Shown: positions 25,037-33,632, counted from the first letter of the stretch. The stretch is DNA of 38,533 nt from Betaproteobacteria bacterium (GCA_020354125.1 CP070643.1:4128113-4166645); one strand, 5' to 3'. Made by a program: numbers and translations. The notes: a model not told the origin generated them from the letters alone.

Positions 25037-27085
25037 ATGAACCCGCTGCTTGATTTTTCCGGTTTGCCTCGTTTCGCTGACTTCAAACCCGAGTTCGTCG
25101 GGCCAGCGGTTTCACAATTGTTATCTGAAGTGCGTGCGGTCACCGAAAAGGTGACCGCTGAACAGGATGAGCCGACTTGGGACTCGTTTGTGGTTCCGCT
25201 CGACGATTCCATCGAGCGTCTACGACGAGCGTGGGGTCAGGTTGCGCACCTGAACGCGGTCATGAACTCGCCGCAGTTGCGAGAGGTGTACAACGAAAAC
25301 CTGCCGCAGGTGACTCAGCTATTCACCGAGCTTGCCCAGAACGAATCGCTATACCTGCGTTACAAAACATTGCAGGCGTCAACGCATTTCGGCGACTTGA
25401 GTGAGGCGCAGCGCAAGTTCATCGAGAACGAGTTGCGTGATTTCAGGCTCGGCGGCGCAGACCTGGCGGCCAATAGCAAGGCCGAATTCAAGGAAAACGC
25501 GCAACAACTCGCCAAACTCTCGTCGCGATTCAATGACAATCTGTTGGACGAGACCAATGACTTCGAGCTGATTGTCGCCGATGAGAGTGATCTCGCCGGC
25601 ATTCCCGAGGACGTAATCGACGCGGCGCGGCAGACGGCTGAAAACGAGGGAAAAAGTGGCTGGAAGTTTACCCTGCATGCCCCGTCCTATCTCCCGGTCA
25701 TGCAGTACGCCGACAACCGTTCGTTGCGAGAGCAGATCTATCGTGCTTTCGTGACGCGCGCTTCAGAGTACGGTAGTCCCGAGCACGACAACACTTCATT
25801 GATCACCGAGATCCTGAAGTTGCGTCGACGTCAAGCGCAGCTGCTTGGCTACGCGGACTATGCGCAAGTGTCGCTCGAACCGAAAATGGCACAGTCGGCG
25901 CAACAAGTCCTGAAATTTCTCGATGACTTTGCTGCACGTGCAAAGCCTTATGCGCAGCATGATCTTGAGGAGCTGCGCAGTTTTGCGGCAAGTGAACTGG
26001 GGCTGAAATCGCTCGAAGCGTGGGATCTTGCCTACGCTTCGGAGAAGCTGCGCGTTTCGCGTTTCGCTTTTTCCGATCAGGAGGTCAAGCAGTACTTTCC
26101 CGAACCAAAGGTGCTGGAGGGAATGTTTCGGGTAGTCCAGACCTTGTACGGAATCAAAATCGCGGAAGACGAAGCACCACGCTGGAACGAGGATGTGCGT
26201 TTCTACTCCATTCGCCATCCAAACGGCGAACTTGTCGGGCAGTTCTATCTCGATTTGCACGCGCGGTCAACCAAGCGCGGCGGCGCCTGGATGGACGACG
26301 CAATTACGCGCCGCAAGAAAAACGACGGGATTCAGACACCGGTCGCTTATCTGAACTGCAATTTTTCGTCGCCGGTTGGAGACAAACCGGCGCTTCTAAC
26401 CCATGACGAGGTGATTACGCTGTTCCATGAGTTTGGTCACGGGTTGCACCATTTGCTCACACGTGTTGACGTTCTGGGGGTCTCGGGTATCAATGGCGTT
26501 GAGTGGGATGCTGTAGAGCTGCCCAGCCAGTTCATGGAGAACTATTGCTGGGAATGGAATGTGCTAAAGGATATGACACAGCACGTAGAAAGCGGGGCCG
26601 CTTTGCCGAAGGAAATGTTCGACAAGATGCACGCTGCGAAGAACTTCAATGTTGGTATGCAGACCGTTCGACAGATTGAGTTTTCACTTTTCGACATGAT
26701 GATTCATCATGGATACGATCCGGATGGACCGGTTACGCCGATGCAGGTCCTTGCCCGCGTACGTGATCAGGTGGCGGTGGTTATTCCGCCAGCATACAAT
26801 CGTTTTCCCAACAGTTTCTCGCATATCTTTGGTGGCGGTTATGCCGCCGGCTACTACAGCTATAAATGGGCCGAAGTACTGTCGGCAGATGCATTTAGCG
26901 CGTTTGAAGAGGGCGGAGTGCTGAACCAGGAGGTCGGGAAGCGTTTTCGAGACGAAATCCTGGCGAAGGGCGGTAGCCGGCCGGCGCTGAAATCCTTTGT
27001 CGCGTTTCGAGGTCGTGAGCCGACTATCGATGCTTTGTTGCGGCACAGCGGCATGACGAACGAGTCAGTTGTTGAGCGTGCTTGA
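25037..27085 (+). CDS. prlC: Oligopeptidase A (M3 family)
   Basis: A 682-residue cytosolic zinc metallopeptidase that degrades short peptides, including cleaved signal peptides. The zinc motif HEFGHGLHHLLT begins at His464, with the third ligand Glu in the following EWDAVELPSQFMENY segment. The N-terminus MNPLLDFSGLPRFADFKPEF is typical, and YSYKWAEVLSADAFSAFEE near the C-terminus is a family hallmark. I start at the ATG 25037 rather than the TTG six bases earlier; neither has a clear ribosome site. The next gene starts 16 bases after its stop, so they may be co-transcribed. Confidence 0.95.
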   Translation: MNPLLDFSGLPRFADFKPEFVGPAVSQLLSEVRAVTEKVTAEQDEPTWDSFVVPLDDSIERLRRAWGQVAHLNAVMNSPQLREVYNENLPQVTQLFTELAQNESLYLRYKTLQASTHFGDLSEAQRKFIENELRDFRLGGADLAANSKAEFKENAQQLAKLSSRFNDNLLDETNDFELIVADESDLAGIPEDVIDAARQTAENEGKSGWKFTLHAPSYLPVMQYADNRSLREQIYRAFVTRASEYGSPEHDNTSLITEILKLRRRQAQLLGYADYAQVSLEPKMAQSAQQVLKFLDDFAARAKPYAQHDLEELRSFAASELGLKSLEAWDLAYASEKLRVSRFAFSDQEVKQYFPEPKVLEGMFRVVQTLYGIKIAEDEAPRWNEDVRFYSIRHPNGELVGQFYLDLHARSTKRGGAWMDDAITRRKKNDGIQTPVAYLNCNFSSPVGDKPALLTHDEVITLFHEFGHGLHHLLTRVDVLGVSGINGVEWDAVELPSQFMENYCWEWNVLKDMTQHVESGAALPKEMFDKMHAAKNFNVGMQTVRQIEFSLFDMMIHHGYDPDGPVTPMQVLARVRDQVAVVIPPAYNRFPNSFSHIFGGGYAAGYYSYKWAEVLSADAFSAFEEGGVLNQEVGKRFRDEILAKGGSRPALKSFVAFRGREPTIDALLRHSGMTNESVVERA

Positions 27086-27101
27086 GCCCGGGGGATACAA
27101 C

Positions 27102-27716
27102 ATGATCTTTAGACTGCTGATCTTGCTTTTCTTTGGGTTTGTCGCTTCCTTGGCGATCGCGGGCGATACGTATCGCTGGGAGGACGAGCAAGGTAGGGTT
27201 TACTACAGCGATCAACCGCCGCCACCGGGAGCGCTCAATGTTCGACGGACACGGGAGTACGATGACGAGGAGCAACAGGCGCTTCCTTATCGATTACAGG
27301 TGGTTGTTGATAAGTCTCCGGTGACGCTATATGTGACCGATTGCGGTGAGCCGTGCGACAGGGCGCGCGAGTTGATGATTGCGCGCGGCGTACCGCATAC
27401 GCTGCTCGATGCGTCCAAGCCTGAAGTCCAGGAAGCACTCGTGACGCTGACAAATGGCCAACTAGAAGTGCCGGTCGTTTCGATCGGAACAACGGTGCTG
27501 CGCGGATTCAAAGAAGATCAATGGAATTCGGCCCTTGATGTAGCCGGCTATCCAAGCTATGCAATGATCGAAGTCAGGCCATACGTTCCTCAGCCAGCAG
27601 AGCAGTCGGATAGTCAGGGCGGAGAAGGTGGTGACGTGGCGGCAAGCGAAACTGATGAACTGGACGAACTTGAATCAGATGAAAGTCTCGTTGAGGACAA
27701 CGAGCTAGACGAATAA
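27102..27716 (+). CDS. Exported DUF4124 and glutaredoxin-like protein
   Basis: A 204-residue protein: signal peptide 1-20 (FRLLILLFFGFVASLAIA), a DUF4124 segment at 22-40 (TYRWEDEQGRVYYSDQPP), then a thioredoxin/glutaredoxin-like fold from about 62. The redox site is CGEPC at 81-85, two cysteines separated by three residues instead of the usual two. VPVVSIGTTVLRGF at 123-136 matches the cis-Pro and strand that follow it in glutaredoxins. The last 40 residues are an acidic Glu/Asp/Ser tail. It is probably periplasmic. The ATG at 27102 has a GGGGGA upstream and lies 16 bases after prlC. The disulfide or other role is inferred only from fold. Confidence 0.86.
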   Translation: MIFRLLILLFFGFVASLAIAGDTYRWEDEQGRVYYSDQPPPPGALNVRRTREYDDEEQQALPYRLQVVVDKSPVTLYVTDCGEPCDRARELMIARGVPHTLLDASKPEVQEALVTLTNGQLEVPVVSIGTTVLRGFKEDQWNSALDVAGYPSYAMIEVRPYVPQPAEQSDSQGGEGGDVAASETDELDELESDESLVEDNELDE

Positions 27717-27775
27717 AGGCGCGTTCGAATCCAATGTCTGAGACTTCACTCTTGTTCAGACAGGTTAACGCGCCT
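27717..27775. terminator. Large hairpin between convergent genes
   Basis: Outer stem AGGCGCGTT (27717-27725) with AACGCGCCT (27767-27775); inner stem TGTCTGA (27735-27741) with TCAGACA (27756-27762). It lies at the junction of two convergent genes and runs into the 3' end of the methyltransferase gene. There is no T-run, so it may be a termination or mRNA-stability structure. Confidence 0.5.
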
Positions 27776-28597
27776 CACCTTCCTTGCTCGAATGTACATG
27801 TCTGTGTTCGAGTATTTCTTGAGAATCAGATATCGCAGTCGTGAGCTGTATCGGGGCAATATCAGTTTGATTGCCTCTTTTATCACTGAATAGTCTCCTG
27901 GCTTCAGGTACGGATACTTCTTGACCGCGATGATTTCGAGTCCGTTTTCTTCCAGCATCTCGGCCAAAATTTCTTCAGACACAAAGCTCAAATGATCTGG
28001 CAAATAGAACGGGCGATAGTGATCCCTGGCGGATAGGCCCGCGGTATCTCCTGTCTGAATAACTAGTTCACCGCCTTCAACTAAATTACCTCTGAGATTT
28101 CTAATGAACTGTGGGGGGTCAGGGAGGTGAGAATAGACATTCAGCAGCGAAATGACGTGGTACTTTTTTCTATGATTGTCAAGATCAAGAAATTCGACGT
28201 TTAACCCCCTCTGTCTAGCCGACTTTCGCTTGTATATGTTCGGTTCGGAGCCAAAGGTGTTGAGTGACCCTTGGCTAAGTTCATTCAACACCTCTATGAA
28301 CTCTCCGTAGCCACATCCAATGTCCAGCCACGAACCTTTATCCGGAAAACTTGCACCAAACAAATCCCTTAGCACCTCTCGATAAGTCGATTTTGCAAGC
28401 GGTCGGTATGCCCCTGTTACGTTCAGGGTGTCGTCTCCTCTGTGCACACCTTGAATATGGGCTTGTTCTATTTCGTCAATTTTAGGAGGATTGCTGACGT
28501 AGAGAAGGCCACAAACCGAGCACTTGACAAGATCGTAGCCGTTTTCGCGAGCGTAAAATGCGCTCCGTGCAGATTTGCAGTGATAGCAGGGCGACAT
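27746..28597 (-). CDS. Class I SAM methyltransferase with N-terminal zinc ribbon
   Basis: A 283-residue protein. The N-terminus holds two Cys-x2-Cys pairs (CYHCKSARSAF, CSVCGLLYVSNPP), a zinc-ribbon-like module often found before sugar or lipid methyltransferases. SAM-binding motif I is WLDIGCGYGEF, with FGSEPN and VISLLNVYSHLPDP following, so the core is a Methyltransf_23-like domain; HYRPFYLPDHLSFVSEE is a typical downstream segment. The DNA is visibly richer in A and T than its neighbours, and codon use differs, which suggests horizontal transfer. I start at the ATG 28597 with TTGGAA upstream, because the open frame before it has no match. Its substrate is unknown. Confidence 0.82.
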   Translation of the reverse strand: MSPCYHCKSARSAFYARENGYDLVKCSVCGLLYVSNPPKIDEIEQAHIQGVHRGDDTLNVTGAYRPLAKSTYREVLRDLFGASFPDKGSWLDIGCGYGEFIEVLNELSQGSLNTFGSEPNIYKRKSARQRGLNVEFLDLDNHRKKYHVISLLNVYSHLPDPPQFIRNLRGNLVEGGELVIQTGDTAGLSARDHYRPFYLPDHLSFVSEEILAEMLEENGLEIIAVKKYPYLKPGDYSVIKEAIKLILPRYSSRLRYLILKKYSNTDMYIRARKVRRVNLSEQE

Positions 28598-29049
28598 GTG
28601 TGATTCCAACTTTTTGTTGCTCGCAGCTCGTCGTCTCAATGTGAGGAGAATAGTGTGTCATTGTCAAACCGGTGCCTTGGGGAGATCAAGTACAAATAGC
28701 ATTGTTGGAGAGGAATGTGTTGACGCACTCGTTGAGTTTCCAAGGGCTCTGGCCATGTGTGCGTCAGCTGATGCCCGTCTTCGATAAGCTAGAGGTTGGC
28801 CTGAAAGCAATGAGAACGCTATTCGATAGAAACAAAGCCATCGAACGATGGAAGGCTAGAGCCAATCGCCGGAAGTCCGCGCAAACGATTGCCTTATGGG
28901 CACAAAGCCACGAAGCTTTTTTGACTGGCCGCATCGAAAGGTGACTTTGCCTATACTTCAGTGGACCGCCGGATTCTCGACATTTGCTGTCGTGAGGTGG
29001 AGGCGCCTCGCAAGATCGGATCATTCTAACTGGGAGCTTGAGCGGCAAC
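28598..29049. other. Intergenic region before xthA
   Basis: About 450 bp between the methyltransferase and exonuclease III genes, transcribed away from each other. An open frame of 90 codons on the plus strand (28672-28944) has no recognisable domain and no ribosome site, so I do not call it a gene. TATACT at 28952-28957 could be a -10 element for xthA, but no matching -35 is evident. Confidence 0.4.
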
Positions 29050-29817
29050 ATGGAAATTGCAACCTGGAACGTCAACTCGTTGAAAGTGAGGCTCGGGCAA
29101 CTGCTTGCATGGGTCCAGGCTGGTGCGCCCGAAGTCATTTGCTTGCAAGAGACCAAACTCGACGACCCGAAGTTTCCGGTCGAAGAGATCGAGGCGGTGG
29201 GGTATCAGGTTGCGTTTTCGGGCCAGAAAACATACAACGGCGTCGCGATTGTCTCGCGCAAGCCTTGTACTGACGTCGTTCGTGCCATCCCCGGTTTTGC
29301 CGATGAGCAGAAACGGGTTATCGCAGCGACTGTTGGAAAGATGCGCATCGTTAATGCCTATGTGCCGAACGGACAAAGTGTCGATTCAGACAAGTATCGG
29401 TACAAGCTCGACTGGCTGAGCGCGTTTACCAGTTGGCTTGATGAGGACCTAGCTCGCTATCCAGACATAGCAGTGGTAGGGGATTTCAATATTGCTCCGG
29501 AACCCGCCGATGTGCACGACCCGAAGGCGTGGGAAGGACAGGTTCTATTCAGCGAGCCAGAACGCGAAGCATTCCAAAAACTGATCGATCTGGGCTTTGT
29601 CGACAGCTTTCGCCAGTTCGACCAGCCCGAGAAATCCTTTACCTGGTGGGACTATCGTCTCAACGCCTTCAAGCGCGGTATGGGGCTGCGTATCGACCAT
29701 ATTCTGTTATCCCCAAGCCTTGCCCAGCGGTGCCGTCAGGTTTCCATCCTCAAGGACATGCGCGCGCTCGAGCGGCCGTCAGACCATGCTCCGGTGGTAG
29801 CTGACATCGCTGATTGA
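29050..29817 (+). CDS. xthA: Exodeoxyribonuclease III
   Basis: A 255-residue AP endonuclease/3'-5' exonuclease of the ExoIII family, acting in base-excision repair. Visible catalytic motifs are ATWNVNSLKVRL at the N-terminus, LQETKLDDPKFP with the metal-binding Glu, VVGDFNIAPEPADVHDP, and the closing GLRIDHILLSP and RPSDHAPVVADI with the catalytic Asp-His pair. The ATG at 29050 is taken as start because homology begins at MEIATWNVNS. Some members of this length are annotated crc-like (catabolite repression control in Pseudomonas), but the active-site residues are all present, so nuclease is preferred. Confidence 0.93.
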   Translation: MEIATWNVNSLKVRLGQLLAWVQAGAPEVICLQETKLDDPKFPVEEIEAVGYQVAFSGQKTYNGVAIVSRKPCTDVVRAIPGFADEQKRVIAATVGKMRIVNAYVPNGQSVDSDKYRYKLDWLSAFTSWLDEDLARYPDIAVVGDFNIAPEPADVHDPKAWEGQVLFSEPEREAFQKLIDLGFVDSFRQFDQPEKSFTWWDYRLNAFKRGMGLRIDHILLSPSLAQRCRQVSILKDMRALERPSDHAPVVADIAD

Positions 29818-29820
29818 AGT

Positions 29821-29850
29821 TAAACGCTTTCACCGCTGAGAACACCGAGA
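29821..29850 (+). repeat. Terminal-type repeat, copy F
   Basis: Reads AAACGCTTTCACCGCTGAG, then AACACCGAGAG; it begins a few bases after the xthA stop. Confidence 0.6.
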
Positions 29851-29878
29851 GTGACGAGTGACCAGTGACGGGTGACAA
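29851..29878 (+). repeat. 7-bp tandem repeat, four units
   Basis: GTGAC followed by two variable bases, starting at 29851, 29858, 29865 and 29872. Simple-sequence repeat directly inside copy F. Confidence 0.8.
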
Positions 29879-29893
29879 GTTGGTGAGGAGTGA

Positions 29894-30226
29894 GGGGGCA
29901 CGACGGAAGGGAGGAGCAGGGGCCCCGCTTGCGGGGATGCGACCCCTGGAGGCGTGCAGGGCCTCCACGAGGAAAAAGTAACAGAGTCTACGAGGTGCGC
30001 ATTCATTCGCGGAAAGGTCGCGAGTCTTGTTGTGGAGGCACGACGGAAGGGCAGAGCAGGGGCCCCGCTTGCGGGGATGCGACCCCTGGAGGCGTGCAGG
30101 GCCTCCACAATGAAGAAGTAACAGAGTTTACGAGCTGCTTATTCATTCGCGGAAAGGTTGCGAGGCTTCTGTGGAGGCCGACGGAAGGGAGGAGCAGGGG
30201 CCCCGCTTGCGGGGATGCGACCCCGG
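29894..30226. repeat. Tandem array of REP-like palindromic units, period 138-140 bp
   Basis: Two full units and a truncated third. CGACGG recurs at 29901, 30041 and 30179. Each unit carries a structured segment: GTGGAGGC pairs with GCCTCCAC (30032-30039 with 30101-30108), GCACG with CGTGC, and an inner hairpin CCCCGC-TT-GCGGGG sits inside GGGG/CCCC (30059-30086). The remaining 60 bp are a conserved spacer with ATTCATTCGCGGAAAGGT. The inner part resembles REP sequences of other gammaproteobacteria; no RAYT transposase is in the window. Confidence 0.85.
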
Positions 30227-30333
30227 ATTGCTCGTACAGGCGGACCCATCGAAGACGCTGCTGTATTTCTCTGTTCATAGCATCCAATAATAGTGAAAGG
30301 ATGTCTATGAATCACACACGTAACGTTTCCGAT

Positions 30334-30371
30334 TGTTTTCCCTCTGCGTCCTTTGCGTTGAGAGGTTTTCG
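30334..30371 (-). repeat. Terminal-type repeat, copy G
   Basis: On the minus strand it reads AAAACCTCTCAACGC, then AAAGGACGCAGAGGGAAAA; inverted partner of copy F. Confidence 0.65.
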
Positions 30372-30410
30372 GTGCGGCTGGGGAACGTATATCGTTTGTT
30401 CTTACCGACG

Positions 30411-31814
30411 TTATTTCTCTTTCGCGACGTCTACTTCCAGACCGAGTTCCTGAATTTTTCTCGTCAGCGTGTTGCGGCCCATTCCAAGCAACTGTGACGC
30501 CTCGATACGCCGCCCTCCGGTGTGCGCCAAAGCGCGCATGATCAGCGCGCGTTCGAACTTGCGGTTCAAGTCGTCGAGAATGGCGCTCTCACCGCGCTTG
30601 AGCCTGGATTCGGTTTCCCGCTCAAGGGCCTTGGTCCAATCGTCCCAGTCCGTCTCGTTATCTTCATCGCGCAACTCGGGCGGCAGCCCTTTGGTGTCAA
30701 CAATGACGCCCGGCGCCATCACAGTAACCCAATGGCAGACGTTTTCGAGCTGACGAACATTGCCAGGCCAGTCACGCGAGGCGAGGTACTTTATGGCATC
30801 GTCGGTCAAACGCTTGGTTTCGACGCCGAGCTCAGTCGCGCTCTTTTTCAGAAAGTGACTTACCAGCGCCGGAATGTCTTCACGCCGCTCGCGTAGCGGC
30901 GGCAAGCGCAAACGGATGACGTTCAATCGGTGAAAAAGATCTTCGCGAAACAGACCTTGTTTGACGCGCTTCTCGAGGTCTTGGTGAGTTGCCGTGATCA
31001 CCCGAACATTGGCTTGCATCGGTTGATGCCCGCCAACCCGATAGAAATGACCGTCTGAGAGCACGCGGAGCAACCGAGTTTGCAGATCAGGTGGCATATC
31101 GCCGATCTCGTCCAGAAACAGTGTTCCACCGTCGGCCTGCTCGAAGCGACCGCGCCGCATTGCCTGTGCACCGGTGAATGCGCCACGTTCGTGTCCGAAC
31201 AATTCCGATTCCAGTAAATCTTTTGGAATGGAAGCGGTATTGATCGCGATGAAGGGCTTACTCGCGCGCTGACTATGCCGGTGCAGCGCTCTTGCAACGA
31301 GTTCCTTACCGGTGCCCGATTCGCCGTTGATCAGTACCGTGGCCTGGCTTTGCGCGAGTCGGCCGACGGCGCGAAAGACTTCCTGCATCGCCGGCGCCTG
31401 GCCAATGATTTCCGGAACCGTATCGGGCGCCTCTGTCACGTCGTTCTGTCGCAGGCTCTCGTCCAACGCCCGGCGGATCAGATCGACAGCATGATCGACG
31501 TCGAAAGGCTTGGGTAGGTACTCAAAAGCCCCTCCTTGAAAAGCTGCCACCGCGCTTTCCAAATCGGAGTACGCGGTCATGATGATGACCGGCAAATTTG
31601 GATATCGCTCCCTGAGCGTCTCGAGCAACTCAAGCCCGGAGCCACCCGGCATGCGGATGTCGCTGACCACGACTTGGGGAACACTGGTTTCCAGTGCTGC
31701 CAAAGCCTCGGAAGCAGAAGCAAACGTTTTGAACGCAAGATTCTCCCGCGCGAGTGCTTTCTCGAACACCCAACGGATGGAGCGGTCGTCGTCGATTATC
31801 CAGATCGGTTTCAT
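30411..31814 (-). CDS. glnG: Nitrogen regulation response regulator NtrC
   Basis: NtrC activates sigma-54 promoters when nitrogen is scarce. The 467-residue protein has a receiver domain with phospho-acceptor Asp52 ([11 protein letters not shown]), an AAA+ domain with Walker A GESGTGKE at 164-171, the sigma-54 contact loop GAFTGA at 211-216 and [13 protein letters not shown] after it, and a C-terminal Fis-type helix-turn-helix ([20 protein letters not shown]). All parts are present. It lies 22 bp after ntrB and is the last gene of the group. Its likely target is visible in the same window: the glnA promoter has two NtrC-type sites and a sigma-54 core. Confidence 0.97.
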   Translation of the reverse strand: MKPIWIIDDDRSIRWVFEKALARENLAFKTFASASEALAALETSVPQVVVSDIRMPGGSGLELLETLRERYPNLPVIIMTAYSDLESAVAAFQGGAFEYLPKPFDVDHAVDLIRRALDESLRQNDVTEAPDTVPEIIGQAPAMQEVFRAVGRLAQSQATVLINGESGTGKELVARALHRHSQRASKPFIAINTASIPKDLLESELFGHERGAFTGAQAMRRGRFEQADGGTLFLDEIGDMPPDLQTRLLRVLSDGHFYRVGGHQPMQANVRVITATHQDLEKRVKQGLFREDLFHRLNVIRLRLPPLRERREDIPALVSHFLKKSATELGVETKRLTDDAIKYLASRDWPGNVRQLENVCHWVTVMAPGVIVDTKGLPPELRDEDNETDWDDWTKALERETESRLKRGESAILDDLNRKFERALIMRALAHTGGRRIEASQLLGMGRNTLTRKIQELGLEVDVAKEK

Positions 31815-31836
31815 GTGTACTGCGGCAAATCCGCGA

Positions 31837-32910
31837 TTATGTGCATTCCGGATCGTCGATCGGCAGCAACACGGTAAAGCATGTGCGCCCGGGCTCAGTA
31901 TCGAGTTCGATGCTGCCGTGATGCTGACTGACGAAAGTCTGTGCCAGAGTCAGGCCCAACCCGCTGCCGTTTTCGCGACCGGATACCAGGGGGAAAAATA
32001 TGCGGTCCCGGATTTCCTCTGGTACACCAGGACCGTTGTCGATAATCTGTATTGATGCTGCAAGCCTGTGCATTTTCTTGGCAATGGTGACGCGGCGCGC
32101 CACCCGGGTGCGAAACTGAATTTCTCCTTCGCCTCGCACTGCCTGCGCAGCGTTGCGGGCAATGTTAAGCACCGCCTGGATGATCTGTTCGCGATCAGCG
32201 CTGATCGCAGGGAGACTCGTGTCATAGTCTCGCCTAATCACCAAGCCGTTCGGATACTCCGCTGCCAGTACGCTGGTTACCCGTTCGAGCACTTCGTGAA
32301 TATTGAAACGTACGATATGTGGGATCCGGTGAGGGGTGAGCAACCGGTCCATTAGCAGTTGCAAGCGGTCCGCCTCCTGAATAATGACCCCGGTGTATTC
32401 GTGCAGCTCGACGCGATCGAGCTCGCGGTCGAGCAATTGTGCGGCTCCGCGCAAGGCGCCGAGGGGATTCTTGATCTCATGCGCAAGATTGCGAATGAGT
32501 TCGCGATTGCGCTCGCTTTGATCCAGCAGCCGCTCCTCCCTGGCGATCTTCAGCTGCTGGTTGATCAGATTGAACTCGATCAGAAAATTTTCCGACAGCG
32601 GGCCCTCAGCGGGCGTAACAGTGCATGACAATTCAAGTTTGCTGCCTCCGGCAATTTGCAGGGATATCTCATGCTGGGTATAGCTGCAGTTGTGGGTGCT
32701 GGCATAGTCAATTGCGGCCAGCACCGGGGCGGCGTCCTCGAATACTCTCGTCAGGGAATGGCCAACGATATGCTTTACGCTAACTTCGAACAGGTTCTGC
32801 GCCGCAGGATTCATGTAGCGTACTGTTCGTGCATCGTCCAGTAGCACGACTGCCGTTGCCAGGGTTTCGAGCCCGGGGTAGGCCAGCGGATTGATTTCGA
32901 CGGCACTCAT
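31837..32910 (-). CDS. glnL: Nitrogen regulation sensor histidine kinase NtrB
   Basis: NtrB phosphorylates or dephosphorylates NtrC under control of PII. The 357-residue protein is soluble, with an N-terminal PAS domain (about 14-115, AVVLLDDARTVRYMNPAAQ), the HisKA motif NLAHEIKNPLGALRG with His near residue 144, and a HATPase domain with the N box QAVLNIARNAAQA, IDNGPGVPEE and a G2-type GSGLGLTLAQ. I start at the ATG 32910; a GTG two codons upstream (32916) is the alternative. It precedes ntrC by 22 bp and follows a DUF4124 gene by about 100 bp. Confidence 0.95.
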   Translation of the reverse strand: MSAVEINPLAYPGLETLATAVVLLDDARTVRYMNPAAQNLFEVSVKHIVGHSLTRVFEDAAPVLAAIDYASTHNCSYTQHEISLQIAGGSKLELSCTVTPAEGPLSENFLIEFNLINQQLKIAREERLLDQSERNRELIRNLAHEIKNPLGALRGAAQLLDRELDRVELHEYTGVIIQEADRLQLLMDRLLTPHRIPHIVRFNIHEVLERVTSVLAAEYPNGLVIRRDYDTSLPAISADREQIIQAVLNIARNAAQAVRGEGEIQFRTRVARRVTIAKKMHRLAASIQIIDNGPGVPEEIRDRIFFPLVSGRENGSGLGLTLAQTFVSQHHGSIELDTEPGRTCFTVLLPIDDPECT

Positions 32911-33013
32911 TAGCACGCTTTTCGGCCGAGCTTGATCAGACTGTGCGCAGCCGCGAGGGGGCGCGGATGCGCCTCAAGTATGAACGGGGTCTTTGGAGAG
33001 CCGTTGCGAGTGC

Positions 33014-33514
33014 TTAGCGCAGATTGTTGATCTCGCGCTGCAGCGCCTGCACGTTGCGTTCGTGCGTCTCGACCGCTTCCTGATATGGCTGAACACGATC
33101 GAGAAAGCGTTGATAGTTGCGCTCTTCTCCGGTACGCACAGACTCTTGCTCTTGCAATTCCTGTCGCGCCTGTGCCAGACGCCGTTGCTCCGCGGCGAGT
33201 TCCTGTTCGAGTATGCGTAGCCGTTCGGCATCGCGTTCGCGCTGCGTTTCGCGGTCCACTGTCGGGAAGTCGCGCCCGGGCGGCTCGGTGCGCCGCGACT
33301 CGGTACGCTGCGGAGCATCGGACGATACGGGAGGCGGACTTTCTACCTGAAAACAGCGTATCTTTTTCGCGCCTTTCGGCGCGGCCGCCGCTACATTGGT
33401 ATAGGTGACGTTGCCTTGCGCATCCTGGAACATGCAGATTTCTGCCCACGCTGACGCGGCGTACAACATGCATGCCGTTGTGGCAGCAAGAGCGGTAATC
33501 GCAAGTCGAAGCAT
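33014..33514 (-). CDS. DUF4124 domain protein, exported, coiled coil
   Basis: A 166-residue exported protein: signal peptide 1-24 (MLRLAITALAATTACM..AWA), then a DUF4124 segment EICMFQDAQGNVTYTNV at about 25-41, a short Pro/Arg/Glu-rich linker, and a coiled coil from about 88 to the end (RERDAERLRILEQELAAEQ, then QLQER-like heptads). The role of DUF4124 is unknown; it is widespread in envelope proteins of gammaproteobacteria. It lies upstream of ntrB in the same direction and may share its promoter. A second DUF4124 protein is encoded after prlC, with a different C-terminal half. Confidence 0.82.
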   Translation of the reverse strand: MLRLAITALAATTACMLYAASAWAEICMFQDAQGNVTYTNVAAAAPKGAKKIRCFQVESPPPVSSDAPQRTESRRTEPPGRDFPTVDRETQRERDAERLRILEQELAAEQRRLAQARQELQEQESVRTGEERNYQRFLDRVQPYQEAVETHERNVQALQREINNLR

Positions 33515-33563
33515 TGGTCGATGGAAAGGCGCGGTCGGCCTTAGAAAACAGGTCTTGCACAGG

Positions 33564-33592
33564 AGTCTAATCAGCTATAGCTGGTGTGGCAA
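33564..33592 (-). promoter_or_regulatory. Predicted sigma-70 promoter for the DUF4124-ntrBC group
   Basis: On the minus strand, TTGCCA (33592-33587) and TAGACT (33569-33564) are separated by 17 bp, about 50 bp before the DUF4124 start. It matches 5 of 6 and 4 of 6 consensus bases. This is prediction by eye only. Confidence 0.35.
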
Positions 33593-33632
33593 TCGGATCG
33601 TATTAATGCGCTTTACCTTCTCATCACCGGAC

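Larger units (their letters stand above)
29821..30371. mobile_element. Third inverted-repeat pair enclosing nested repeats
   Basis: About 550 bp bounded by copy F on the left and copy G, inverted, on the right. Inside are a 7-bp tandem repeat, a 138-140-bp tandem array of palindromic units, and about 100 bp of plain sequence. No gene is present. The outer pair has the same orientation as at the GxxExxY gene. Whether all this moved as one unit, or the inner repeats arrived later, cannot be told from one copy. Confidence 0.4.

Noticed and set aside
28672..28944. 90-codon plus-strand frame before xthA
   Set aside because: No ribosome site, no recognised family and no support from neighbours; kept only as a remark in the intergenic entry.
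29894..30226. Spaced repeats considered as a CRISPR array
   Set aside because: The period is 138-140 bp and the spacer is repeated as well, so there are no unique spacers; no cas genes are present.
32910..33560. 216-codon minus-strand frame overlapping the DUF4124 gene
   Set aside because: Arg/Ala/Thr-rich alternative frame; the frame with the signal peptide and DUF4124 segment is the real one.
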